This document shows, piece by piece, positions 1-5,461 of a stretch of DNA of 6,208 nucleotides; position 1 is the stretch's first letter, and each line of letters starts with the position of its first letter. The DNA comes from Candidatus Scatomorpha merdipullorum. Its GTDB lineage: Bacteria > Bacillota > Clostridia > Oscillospirales > Oscillospiraceae. The notes below the pieces were generated by a model that saw nothing but the letters and a program-made list of their open reading frames with translations, was not told where the DNA came from and made no database searches. The position numbers were made by a program, and so were the translations under genes. The stretch is taken from positions 1-6,208 of the forward strand of contig DVJK01000183.1 of the NCBI GenBank assembly GCA_018716795.1, in the 5' to 3' direction.

Positions 1-1
1 A

Positions 2-1057
2 GCCGTCTCCCGCTGCGCCTGGGGCCTCAAGCGCGCCGAGACCGAGCTCACCCGCCGCATAAAGCGCGAGCCCTTCGTGCCCGATACCGGTATCGCCGAG
101 TTCGCCGAGCGCTGCCTCACCATCCAGGCCACGGGCCTCATCAAGCGTATGCGGTACACCAACTGCTGGCGGCCCGTCATAGGCGTCTCCGGCGGCGTGG
201 ACTCCACGCTCGTCATGCTCGCCTGCGCCCGCGCGATGGACATCTGCGGCCTCCCGCGGAGCAACATCGTCGCCATCACCATGCCCTGCTTCGGCACCAC
301 CGACCGCACGAAGAACAACGCCATCACCATAGCCGAGCGCCTGGGCGCGGAGCTGCGCGTTATCCCGATAGGCGAGAGCGTGAAGAAGCACTTCGAGACG
401 ATAGGCCACGACTTTGACGACCACAGCGTCGTCTTTGAGAACGCCCAGGCGCGCGAGCGCACGATGGTGCTCCTCGACGTCGCCAACAAGGTGGACGGCC
501 TCGACGTCGGCACCAAGGACCTCAGCGAGCAGGCCGACGGCTGGTGCACCTATAACGGCGACCAGATTTCGAACTACGATATCAACGCCGGCCTCACGAA
601 GACCATGGTCCGCGCCGTCGTCAAGCACATAGCCGACACGACGGACGACGCCGAGCTCGCCGCGGCCCTTAACGACATCTGGGATACGCCCGTCACGCCC
701 GAGCTGCTGCCCATAGGCGACGAGGGCGAGCTGCTTCAGAAGAGCGAGGACTCCGTCGGCCCCTACATCCTGCAGGACTTCTTCCTCTACCACATGATAA
801 TGCGCGGCGGAAGCCCGGCCAAGGTGCTGCGCCTCGCCGAGATTGCCTTCGCGGGCGAGTTCGACCGCCCCACGCTGATACACTGGATAAAGAGCTACTG
901 CCGCCGCTTCTTCGTGCAGCAGTTCAAGCGCTCCGCAAGCGCGGACGGCCCCGCCGCCATGGGCTTCACCCTCAGCCCGCGCGACGGCCACAAGATGCCC
1001 TCCGACGCCGAAAACGCCCTCTGGATGAAGGCCGCCGAAGGGCTCGATCAGGCCTGA
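2..1057 (+). CDS. nadE: NAD(+) synthetase, glutamine-dependent type, C-terminal part (5' end outside window)
   Basis: This enzyme makes NAD+ from nicotinic acid adenine dinucleotide, ATP and ammonia in the cytoplasm, the last step of NAD synthesis. The frame is open from base 2 with no start in the window; 351 residues are visible. The full two-domain enzyme is usually about 640 residues, so the missing part should be the N-terminal glutaminase (nitrilase-like) domain. Seen directly: the ATP-pyrophosphatase loop SGGVDS at visible residues 63-68 (bases 188-205), then MPCFGTTDRTKNNA, the ENAQARERT segment, TYNGDQ, DTPVTPELLP, the SVGPY segment, and near the end FKRS and LSPRDGHKMPSDA. All are hallmarks of the large bacterial NadE. 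Odd: the usual GTGDLSELALGW reads GTKDLSEQADGW, and the late DGPKVG segment reads DGPAAMG. The GTG at 77 is internal, because homologous sequence continues upstream. The gene ends at TGA 1055-1057, about 40 bp before a terminator. The family call is secure; full activity is inferred. Confidence 0.96.
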   Translation, partial: AVSRCAWGLKRAETELTRRIKREPFVPDTGIAEFAERCLTIQATGLIKRMRYTNCWRPVIGVSGGVDSTLVMLACARAMDICGLPRSNIVAITMPCFGTTDRTKNNAITIAERLGAELRVIPIGESVKKHFETIGHDFDDHSVVFENAQARERTMVLLDVANKVDGLDVGTKDLSEQADGWCTYNGDQISNYDINAGLTKTMVRAVVKHIADTTDDAELAAALNDIWDTPVTPELLPIGDEGELLQKSEDSVGPYILQDFFLYHMIMRGGSPAKVLRLAEIAFAGEFDRPTLIHWIKSYCRRFFVQQFKRSASADGPAAMGFTLSPRDGHKMPSDAENALWMKAAEGLDQA

Positions 1058-1097
1058 AACGGCCTCTGACGCCCCTCGCGGAGCGGACAAATGCAAT

Positions 1098-1131
1098 AAA
1101 GGACCGGTCATCTGACCGGTCCTTTTGTTTA
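1098..1131. terminator. Rho-independent terminator between convergent genes
   Basis: The arms AAAGGACCGGTCA (1098-1110) and TGACCGGTCCTTT (1113-1125) are perfect complements around TC; a real loop would be ATCT on a 12-bp stem. On the plus strand the stem runs into TTTTGTTT, a good U-tract, so it should end the nadE transcript. Read from the minus strand, the stem is followed by ATTGCATTT, a weaker U-rich tail. It therefore probably also stops the lipoprotein operon, whose last stop codon is about 65 bp away. No other terminator is visible for that operon. Confidence 0.93.
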
Positions 1132-1162
1132 TCGAAGCGGCAGGGCGGCCCCTTGGCGCTGA

Positions 1163-1178
1163 AACGCCCGCGGGCGTT
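1163..1178. repeat. Perfect 16-bp palindrome downstream of the WG-repeat gene
   Basis: AACGCCCGCGGGCGTT is its own reverse complement with no spacer. It lies 11 bp beyond the stop codon of the minus-strand WG-repeat gene and about 37 bp before the bidirectional terminator. As RNA it could form a 6-bp stem with a CGCG loop; as DNA it has the symmetry of a dimeric protein site. No U-tract follows on either strand, so it is not a terminator by itself. Its function is unknown, and in GC-rich DNA a chance origin is possible. Confidence 0.6.
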
Positions 1179-1189
1179 CCGGGCCGGAA

Positions 1190-2632
1190 TCAGTCCGCGG
1201 CTATCACCGGAATCCGGAAAATCCACTCGCCCTCGGAGGCCTTCCAGCCCTGGCTGACGGAGTCGGCGCACCAGGCGAAGCCGTCTATGACGCGGCCCGC
1301 GCAGCCGGAGGCGACGAAGACGCCGTCGGCGTCGTAGAGCGTCCGGGTGCCGGGATTGTATATATACGTCTCGCCCGTGGCCTCGTCGCTGACGAAGGAG
1401 CACTCGCCGTATATCACGACGCGGCTGTACTCATCCATGACGGCCTGCTCGCCGTCCGCCAGCTCGACGAGCCAGAGCTCGCCGCTGCGGCCCAGCAGGC
1501 TCTCGGCGCCGGAGAAGTAGACCTGGCTGCCGTCGGAGAGGAAGACGCGCACGCCCGTCTCGCCCTTGACCCAGTAGCCGCCGTCGGCGGGGATGCCGGT
1601 GTAGCCGTAGAACACCGCGGGCTCGAAGGTGGAGGTGCTGTAATACGTGCCGCCGGCCTCGATATGGCCGTAGCCGAGCGTCACCTCGCCGACGCCGGGC
1701 AGCTCGAGCCGCACCGCGCCGCTGCTGTCGATAATCTGCCACATGCCGCCGCCGTAGACCGCGGCGCAGCCGCCGGTGAAGCTCGTGGCCTGCTCGTACT
1801 GCGGCTGGACGACATACTCGCCGTTCGTGTCGATATAGCCCCAGAGGCCGTTGTTCTTGACCGCCGCCAGGCCCTCGGAGAAGGGGAGGGCGTCGTCAAA
1901 ATAGCTCGTGCGGCCCTGGTCGCGGTTGAGAGCCGTGCCGTCGGCGCGCAGGAAGCTCTTGGTGCCGCGCTGATAGGTGCAGAGCATCAGCCCGCCCTCG
2001 CTCTGCGCGAGCGTGGAGACGCTGCCCGCGGCCATCATGACGCGGTCGGAGAAATTCGCCGTGTCGAAGACCACGCTGCCGTCGCCGGCGTAGCAGACGG
2101 CGAGATTGGCCTCCTCGTCCGTCACGCAGAGCGCGCCGAGCTCCATGGGATAGACGCTGACGTAGTCGAAGCCGCTGCACCAGCTGCCGTCCGCGGCGCA
2201 GACGGCGTAGCGCCCCTCGGCGTTTTGCAGGATGTACATGGCGAGGTATTCCCGGCCCGGGCCGGACTCAAAGCTCGCGGTCTCGATGCTCTCCAGCACG
2301 GGGTCGAGCACTATGCGCCCCGACTCCGTCACCAGGCCGCCGCCAAAGGGCAGGAGCCGCCCGTAGGACGAGGAGGGCTCCAGCTCCGTGAGCGGGGAGG
2401 GGCTCAGGCGGGAGTAGACGGCCTCAAAGGGCGCGAATTCCTCGAGCATGGTGCGGTCGGTGGCGATGTTGGGCGCGACGACGGCGTCCTCCTCGGGCTG
2501 CGAATCGCCCTCGGCGCGCTCTATCGCCGGGTCTATATACTGCTCCCTGACCGTATCCCACTGTTCGGAGAGGCCGCAGCCCGTCAACAAAAACACGCAG
2601 AGCAGCGCGAGAGGTATAATACGTTTCTTCAT
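1190..2632 (-). CDS. WG-repeat lipoprotein of unknown function
   Basis: A 480-residue protein predicted to be anchored outside the membrane. It starts MKKR, followed by a short hydrophobic stretch and the lipobox LTGC with Cys19 as the lipidated residue. A polar linker follows (about residues 20-65, rich in Glu, Asp and Pro). The clearest WG repeat is at about residues 251-282: FSEGLAAV, then WGYID (Trp264-Gly265), then a VVQPQYE segment. A degenerate copy follows at 285-310 (MWQIIDSSG), with weaker repeat-like stretches before it (about 95-245). The Gly/Tyr-rich C-terminal third (about 325-475) is not readily assigned. WG repeats (Pfam PF14903 type) are short beta units of poorly known function, often seen in surface proteins of Firmicutes and Bacteroidetes. 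ATG 2632-2630 is chosen because it gives the signal peptide, has GGAGG 7 bases upstream, and shares its A with the stop of the upstream gene (TGATG). An upstream extension in this frame would only read through that gene. The ligand or partner is unknown; coupling suggests a role shared with the PstS-like neighbour. Confidence 0.9.
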   Translation of the reverse strand: MKKRIIPLALLCVFLLTGCGLSEQWDTVREQYIDPAIERAEGDSQPEEDAVVAPNIATDRTMLEEFAPFEAVYSRLSPSPLTELEPSSSYGRLLPFGGGLVTESGRIVLDPVLESIETASFESGPGREYLAMYILQNAEGRYAVCAADGSWCSGFDYVSVYPMELGALCVTDEEANLAVCYAGDGSVVFDTANFSDRVMMAAGSVSTLAQSEGGLMLCTYQRGTKSFLRADGTALNRDQGRTSYFDDALPFSEGLAAVKNNGLWGYIDTNGEYVVQPQYEQATSFTGGCAAVYGGGMWQIIDSSGAVRLELPGVGEVTLGYGHIEAGGTYYSTSTFEPAVFYGYTGIPADGGYWVKGETGVRVFLSDGSQVYFSGAESLLGRSGELWLVELADGEQAVMDEYSRVVIYGECSFVSDEATGETYIYNPGTRTLYDADGVFVASGCAGRVIDGFAWCADSVSQGWKASEGEWIFRIPVIAAD

Positions 2633-3438
2633 CACGCAGCCTCCAAATAGCCCTGAGAGGAGATAAAGGCCTGCCCCACGCCGCCCTGGAGCCAGAGCCA
2701 GAGCGCGCGCTCGGGCGAATCCTCCGCCGCGCCGGAGCTCACGCCCGCGAGCAGGTCGAGGGCGAAGGGATACTCGCCGGAGCTTATGCTCTGCGCCGTG
2801 GGCTCGACGCCGTCGACGGAGACGAGCTGATAGCCGTCCGCGAGCCCGGCGAGGACGCACTCGCTCCAGAAGCCGAAGCCAATCACGTTCGAGCCGGTCA
2901 TGGGCCGGCTCTCGCCGGTGACAAGGGCCTCGTCGCAGCCTATGAGCCGGCTGAGCGCGGCAACGGAGCCGCTGCCCTCGGGCCGGGTCAGGATTTCAAG
3001 CCCGTCGCCGCCGCGGCCGGAGAAGATGCGCTCAAGCTCCTCGGAGCTCAGGTCCGCGTCGCCTCCCTCGCCGACGAAGAAGACCAGCGCGTCGCGGGAG
3101 ATGGGCGCCGCGTCTATCCCCGAGGGCATTTCCGAGCCCTCGGGCGCGACGGCGAGCGCGGCCTCTCCGCGCCCCAGCGCGGCCCAGACCTCGTCCGTCG
3201 CGGCGAAGCTTATCCGCTCCGCGCCCTCGGCGCGGCCGGTGCCCAGCATGATGGCCGCCACGGCCTCCATGAGCGGGGCGGCGGACCTGCCGGCCCAGAC
3301 CTCGGGGAAGCTCTCCTCCGTGTATTCAAAGTCGAGCGCCGTCTCCTGCGAGGCCGTGGGGTCCGGCGCGAAATCGCCGCAGGCGGCCAGGCCCAGCATG
3401 AGCGCCGAGGCCGTCAGCAGCGAGATGAGTTTTTTCAT
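2632..3438 (-). CDS. PstS-like substrate-binding lipoprotein (periplasmic-binding-protein-like fold)
   Basis: A 268-residue lipoprotein starting MKKL, with lipobox LAAC (Cys20). The order of motifs follows the compact PstS-like family of Clostridia. PLMEAVAAIMLG (55-66) matches the first helix of lobe 1. ISRDALVFFV (113-122) is followed by DLSSEELERIFSG (129-141), the lobe-crossing segment. RPEGSGS (152-158) matches the second ligand loop. SVDGVEPT with SISSGEYP (207-224) is the return to lobe 1. GQAFISSQGY (255-264) is the typical C-terminal helix. True PstS proteins bind phosphate for the Pst ABC importer. Here the first loop, usually a DGST-type motif, reads WAGRSAAPL, so phosphate binding is doubtful, and no pstC, pstA or pstB is visible. 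It is the first gene of the two-gene operon, with a strong RBS (GGGAGGA) and its own promoter. It could instead be a sensor or scaffold protein with another ligand. The family call is good; the ligand is unknown. Confidence 0.88.
   Translation of the reverse strand: MKKLISLLTASALMLGLAACGDFAPDPTASQETALDFEYTEESFPEVWAGRSAAPLMEAVAAIMLGTGRAEGAERISFAATDEVWAALGRGEAALAVAPEGSEMPSGIDAAPISRDALVFFVGEGGDADLSSEELERIFSGRGGDGLEILTRPEGSGSVAALSRLIGCDEALVTGESRPMTGSNVIGFGFWSECVLAGLADGYQLVSVDGVEPTAQSISSGEYPFALDLLAGVSSGAAEDSPERALWLWLQGGVGQAFISSQGYLEAA
2640..2644 (-). promoter_or_regulatory. Ribosome binding site of the WG-repeat gene, inside the upstream coding sequence
   Basis: GGAGG on the minus strand, 7 bases before ATG 2632, within the last codons of the PstS-like gene (which encode Leu-Glu-Ala-Ala). 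Together with the TGATG stop/start overlap this decides the start codon and suggests reinitiation or coupled translation. Confidence 0.85.
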
Positions 3439-3444
3439 TGCGTA

Positions 3445-3451
3445 TCCTCCC
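3445..3451 (-). promoter_or_regulatory. Strong ribosome binding site of the PstS-like gene
   Basis: GGGAGGA on the minus strand ends 6 bases before ATG 3438-3436. It selects this ATG, which opens a standard lipoprotein signal peptide, over a longer in-frame start further upstream. Confidence 0.9.
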
Positions 3452-3467
3452 TTGTGGGTGGGTGTTC

Positions 3468-3484
3468 GAGGCGCGGCGCGCCTC
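3468..3484. repeat. 17-bp palindrome at the predicted start of the lipoprotein transcript (possible operator or 5' hairpin)
   Basis: GAGGCGCG and CGCGCCTC are perfect 8-bp inverted arms around a single central base (3476). The -10 box of the minus-strand promoter ends at 3493, so transcription should begin near 3486 and the palindrome would cover about +2 to +18. That is a usual place for a repressor site. It could equally fold as a 5' hairpin (7-bp stem, 3-base loop) in the leader of the lipoprotein mRNA. No known operator consensus is recognised. Confidence 0.6.
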
Positions 3485-3492
3485 AACCCGAT

Positions 3493-3521
3493 ATTATAAC
3501 GCCTTGCGCCGCCGAGCGCAA
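3493..3521 (-). promoter_or_regulatory. Sigma-A-type promoter of the lipoprotein operon
   Basis: On the minus strand, TTGCGC (3521-3516, three of six consensus bases) is separated by 17 bp from a perfect TATAAT (3498-3493). The predicted start near 3486 gives a leader of about 48 bases before ATG 3438. The -10 box is convincing; the -35 is weak, so an activator or modest expression is possible. Confidence 0.75.
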
Positions 3522-3541
3522 GAAAAGCCTTCGGGACAGGC

Positions 3542-3570
3542 CCCGGCCCCCTCCGGCCGGGTACTTTTAT
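3542..3570 (+). terminator. Terminator-like hairpin upstream of the heat-shock promoter
   Basis: CCCGGCC (3542-3548) pairs with GGCCGGG (3555-3561) around a 6-base loop, followed by TACTTTTAT. This has the form of a plus-strand intrinsic terminator with an interrupted U-tract. No plus-strand gene lies immediately upstream, since the two genes to the left are on the minus strand. If it works, it would stop antisense or pervasive transcription entering the hrcA operon. It may be a relic or a chance GC-rich fold. Confidence 0.45.
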
Positions 3571-3618
3571 TATAAAGGTTTATTTATGAACAATCTGTCA
3601 ATTATTCTTCCGCGGCTC

Positions 3619-3647
3619 TTGACATTGCCCGCGCCCGGTGCTATATT
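3619..3647 (+). promoter_or_regulatory. Sigma-A promoter of the hrcA-grpE-dnaK operon
   Basis: A perfect -35 TTGACA (3619-3624), a 17-bp spacer and TATATT (3642-3647, five of six). The start is predicted near 3654, giving a leader of about 70 bases before hrcA. The upstream 30-50 bases are unusually AT-rich for this genome and could act as an UP element. The last two bases of the -10 box are the first two of the CIRCE operator, so bound HrcA would block RNA polymerase directly. Confidence 0.93.
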
Positions 3648-3672
3648 AGCACTCGGAGGTCGAGAGTGCCAA
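3646..3672. promoter_or_regulatory. CIRCE operator (HrcA binding site)
   Basis: TTAGCACTC, a 9-base spacer, then GAGTGCCAA. The consensus is TTAGCACTC-N9-GAGTGCTAA, so 17 of 18 arm bases match; the single change is T to C at 3670 in the right arm. CIRCE is the known binding site of the repressor HrcA, encoded immediately downstream, which makes the operon autoregulated. Because the site overlaps the predicted transcription start, the inverted repeat is also partly transcribed. Confidence 0.97.
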
Positions 3673-3674
3673 CA

Positions 3675-3721
3675 AAGCCGCGCGGCGGCTTGGGAGACAC
3701 GGCGCCCGGCCTTCGGGGTGG
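3675..3721 (+). promoter_or_regulatory. hrcA: hrcA leader: hairpin and weak ribosome binding site
   Basis: AAGCCGC (3675-3681) and GCGGCTT (3685-3691) form a perfect 7-bp stem with a 3-base loop just after CIRCE. The only Shine-Dalgarno candidate for hrcA is GGGGTGG (3715-3721), two bases before the ATG and far from ideal. Part of it (GGGTG, 3716-3720) can pair with CGCCC (3703-3707) across an 8-base loop, which would partly hide it. The leader therefore suggests modest translation of hrcA. That it is temperature-sensitive is only a guess. Confidence 0.5.
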
Positions 3722-3723
3722 AT

Positions 3724-4830
3724 ATGGCTTTGAGCGACAGGAAAAAGAAAATACTCGCCGCCGTGGTTGAGGAGTATATCCGCACGGCGGAGCCGGTCGG
3801 CTCCAAGACCGTGGCGCAGACGGCCAACCTCAGCTGCTCGAGCGCGACCATCCGCAACGAGCTCGCGGAGCTGGCGGGCATGGGCTATCTCGAACAGCCG
3901 CACACCAGCGCCGGCAGGGTGCCCACGCCGCAGGGGTACCGCATCTACGTCAACGAGCTCATGGAGCGGCAGAAGCTCTCCCTTGAGGAGACGGAGGCCA
4001 TCAACCGAAGCCTGAGCGGCAAGCTCAGCGAGCTCGACCAGCTTTTGAGCAGCGTCGGCTCCCTGGCCGCGAGCATGACGAACTACCCGGCCATGGCCAT
4101 CGCGGCCCCGCCGGCGGCGACGATAAAGCGCTTCGACCTCATATACATCGACGCCAACACCTTTATCATCGTGGCCATGATGAGCAACGACACGGTCAGG
4201 AACAAGCTCGTACACCTGCCCGTTTCCGTGGGCCAGGATATGATAGCAAGGCTCTCGGCGGTGTTCAACGCGAACTTCACCGGCATAACGGAGGACAAGA
4301 TAAGCCCTCTGGCGATACGCGCGGCGGAGCGGGCCGTGGACGACACCATGGGCCTCACCGGAGTTATCGCCTCCTTCGCGATTGAAATCCTCTCCGAGGC
4401 CCGGACGGCGGAGACCTGCGTCACCGGCGCGAACCGCCTGCTTTCCCAGCCGGAGTTTCAGGACCCGGCCAAGGCGCACGCGCTCATGAGCTATATCTCG
4501 GACGCGGAGCACATCAAGGAGCTGCCCGAGGTCTACGGCGAAGCGGAGGACGGCGTCAAGGTGCTTATAGGCCCGGAGAACGTGGCCGAAGAGCTCAAGG
4601 ACTCCTCGGTCGTCCTCGCCAGCTACGACATGGGCGACAACACGAAGGGCCTCATCGGCGTCGTGGGCCCCACCCGCATGGACTATTCCACCGTCGCGGC
4701 GAAGCTCGGGCTCATCGCCCGGGCGCTTTCGGAGCGGCTCGGCTCCGGGGCGCTGCCGCCGCGAGGGCTGGACAATAAACTTATCATCAAAGAGCTAAAG
4801 GAAGATTCGAATGGACAGCACGAACAATAG
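3724..4830 (+). CDS. hrcA: Heat-inducible transcription repressor HrcA
   Basis: HrcA binds CIRCE as a dimer and represses chaperone operons; its folding is kept up by GroEL in studied bacteria, which links repression to chaperone load. The 368-residue product has the N-terminal winged-helix domain: LSDRKKKIL (3-11), TAEPVGSKT (21-29), SSATIRNE (39-46, recognition helix region) and QPHTSAGRVP (58-67). A central GAF-like and inserted region follows (about 100-290). The conserved end includes the SYDMGDNTKG segment and GVVGPTRMDY (312-321). About 30 residues then extend past the conserved core, slightly longer than the usual 340-350. ATG 3724 is chosen because the product then begins like other HrcA proteins; starts further left would lie inside or upstream of the promoter. 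It is first in the operon and overlaps grpE by 20 bases, with stop TAG at 4828-4830. Confidence 0.97.
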   Translation: MALSDRKKKILAAVVEEYIRTAEPVGSKTVAQTANLSCSSATIRNELAELAGMGYLEQPHTSAGRVPTPQGYRIYVNELMERQKLSLEETEAINRSLSGKLSELDQLLSSVGSLAASMTNYPAMAIAAPPAATIKRFDLIYIDANTFIIVAMMSNDTVRNKLVHLPVSVGQDMIARLSAVFNANFTGITEDKISPLAIRAAERAVDDTMGLTGVIASFAIEILSEARTAETCVTGANRLLSQPEFQDPAKAHALMSYISDAEHIKELPEVYGEAEDGVKVLIGPENVAEELKDSSVVLASYDMGDNTKGLIGVVGPTRMDYSTVAAKLGLIARALSERLGSGALPPRGLDNKLIIKELKEDSNGQHEQ

Positions 4831-5461
4831 GCCCGAGGAGGCCCCTATCCCCGAAGAGCAGAGGGCCGAGGCCGAAAACGAAAAGGCTGCCGGAGCCGAA
4901 AACGTGCAGCCGGAGACCCAGGCGGGTACGGACGGCGGCGAAAAGGCGCCGGAGCAGCCCGCGAAGGACAAGAAGGCCGAAAAGGCCGCAAAAAAGGCCG
5001 AGAAGGCCGAGAAGAAGGCCGAAAAGGCCGAGGACGGCTGCGCCGCGAAGCTCGCGGCGGAGCACGACCGATACCTCCGCCTCGCCGCTGAGTATGACAA
5101 CTACCGCAAGCGCTCAAACCGCGAGCGCGAGAGCATCTACTCCGACGTCCGGGCCGACACGGTGACGCAGTTCCTGCCCGTGTACGACAACCTCGCCCGC
5201 GCGCTGGAGCAGAGCACCGCCGACGAGGCCTACCGCAAGGGCGTGGAGATGATTATGACGCAGTTCAAGGATATCCTGGGCCGCATGGGCGTCACGGAGA
5301 TAGAGGCGCTGGGCCGGAAGTTCGACCCCGCGCTCCACAACGCGGTCATGCACGACGAGGACGAGACGAAGGGCGAGGGCGAGATAGTCCAGGAGCTCCA
5401 GAAGGGCTTCAAGCTGGGCGACAAGGTGATACGCTTCGCCATGGTCAAGGTCGTAAACTGA
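4811..5461 (+). CDS. grpE: Nucleotide exchange factor GrpE (Hsp70 cofactor)
   Basis: GrpE is a cytoplasmic dimer that releases ADP from DnaK and so resets the chaperone cycle. The 216-residue product has an acidic, low-complexity N-terminus (1-50), then a Lys/Ala/Glu-rich repeat (54-74) leading into the long dimerisation helix (about 78-135, with YLRLAAEYDNYRKR at 88-101). The C-terminal beta domain includes FDPALHNAVMHDED (171-184) and the signature around LQKGFKLGDKVIRFAMVKV (196-214). Its length is near the family norm. ATG 4811 has AAGGAAG (4798-4804) about 7 bases upstream and lies inside the 3' end of hrcA in another frame, so translation is probably coupled. It belongs to the CIRCE-controlled operon. 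The stop TGA at 5459-5461 is followed by a 58-bp gap to dnaK. Confidence 0.98.
   Translation: MDSTNNRPEEAPIPEEQRAEAENEKAAGAENVQPETQAGTDGGEKAPEQPAKDKKAEKAAKKAEKAEKKAEKAEDGCAAKLAAEHDRYLRLAAEYDNYRKRSNRERESIYSDVRADTVTQFLPVYDNLARALEQSTADEAYRKGVEMIMTQFKDILGRMGVTEIEALGRKFDPALHNAVMHDEDETKGEGEIVQELQKGFKLGDKVIRFAMVKVVN
4970..5032 (+). repeat. Degenerate KAEKA-type coding repeat in grpE
   Basis: Residues 54-74 are almost only Lys, Ala and Glu, encoded by iterated aag-gcc-gaa/gag units with small variations. The DNA is a short imprecise tandem repeat that could expand or contract by slippage in multiples of three. The protein stretch is expected to be a charged helix or disordered tether before the GrpE dimerisation helix. 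It is not a CRISPR array or a mobile repeat. Confidence 0.8.

Noticed and set aside
77..1057. NadE starting at GTG 77 as a complete short (NH3-dependent type) enzyme
   Set aside because: The frame is open to the left edge, and the residues before 77 fit the linker of the large NadE, so this GTG is internal.
972..1403. Minus-strand open frame crossing the nadE 3' end and terminator
   Set aside because: It encodes Arg-rich low-complexity sequence, spans the strong terminator, and lies out of frame with the WG-repeat gene.
1664..2650. Long plus-strand open frame of 328 codons opposite the WG-repeat gene
   Set aside because: Its product is an Ala/Arg/Gly-rich sequence with no family features. 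It is an antisense shadow of a GC-rich gene that has a signal peptide and WG repeats.
1190..2860. WG-repeat protein with a 76-residue N-terminal extension
   Set aside because: The extension is Arg-rich out-of-frame reading of the PstS-like gene and would bury the lipoprotein signal; ATG 2632 has its own GGAGG.
3646..4512. Long minus-strand open frame opposite hrcA
   Set aside because: The product is Arg/Val/His-rich low-complexity sequence, and it runs antisense through CIRCE and a well-conserved HrcA.
3586..4830. Longer HrcA starting at ATG 3586 (or further upstream at 3454)
   Set aside because: These starts lie upstream of the TTGACA/TATATT promoter and CIRCE, so the operon mRNA would not contain them; the extra residues do not resemble HrcA.
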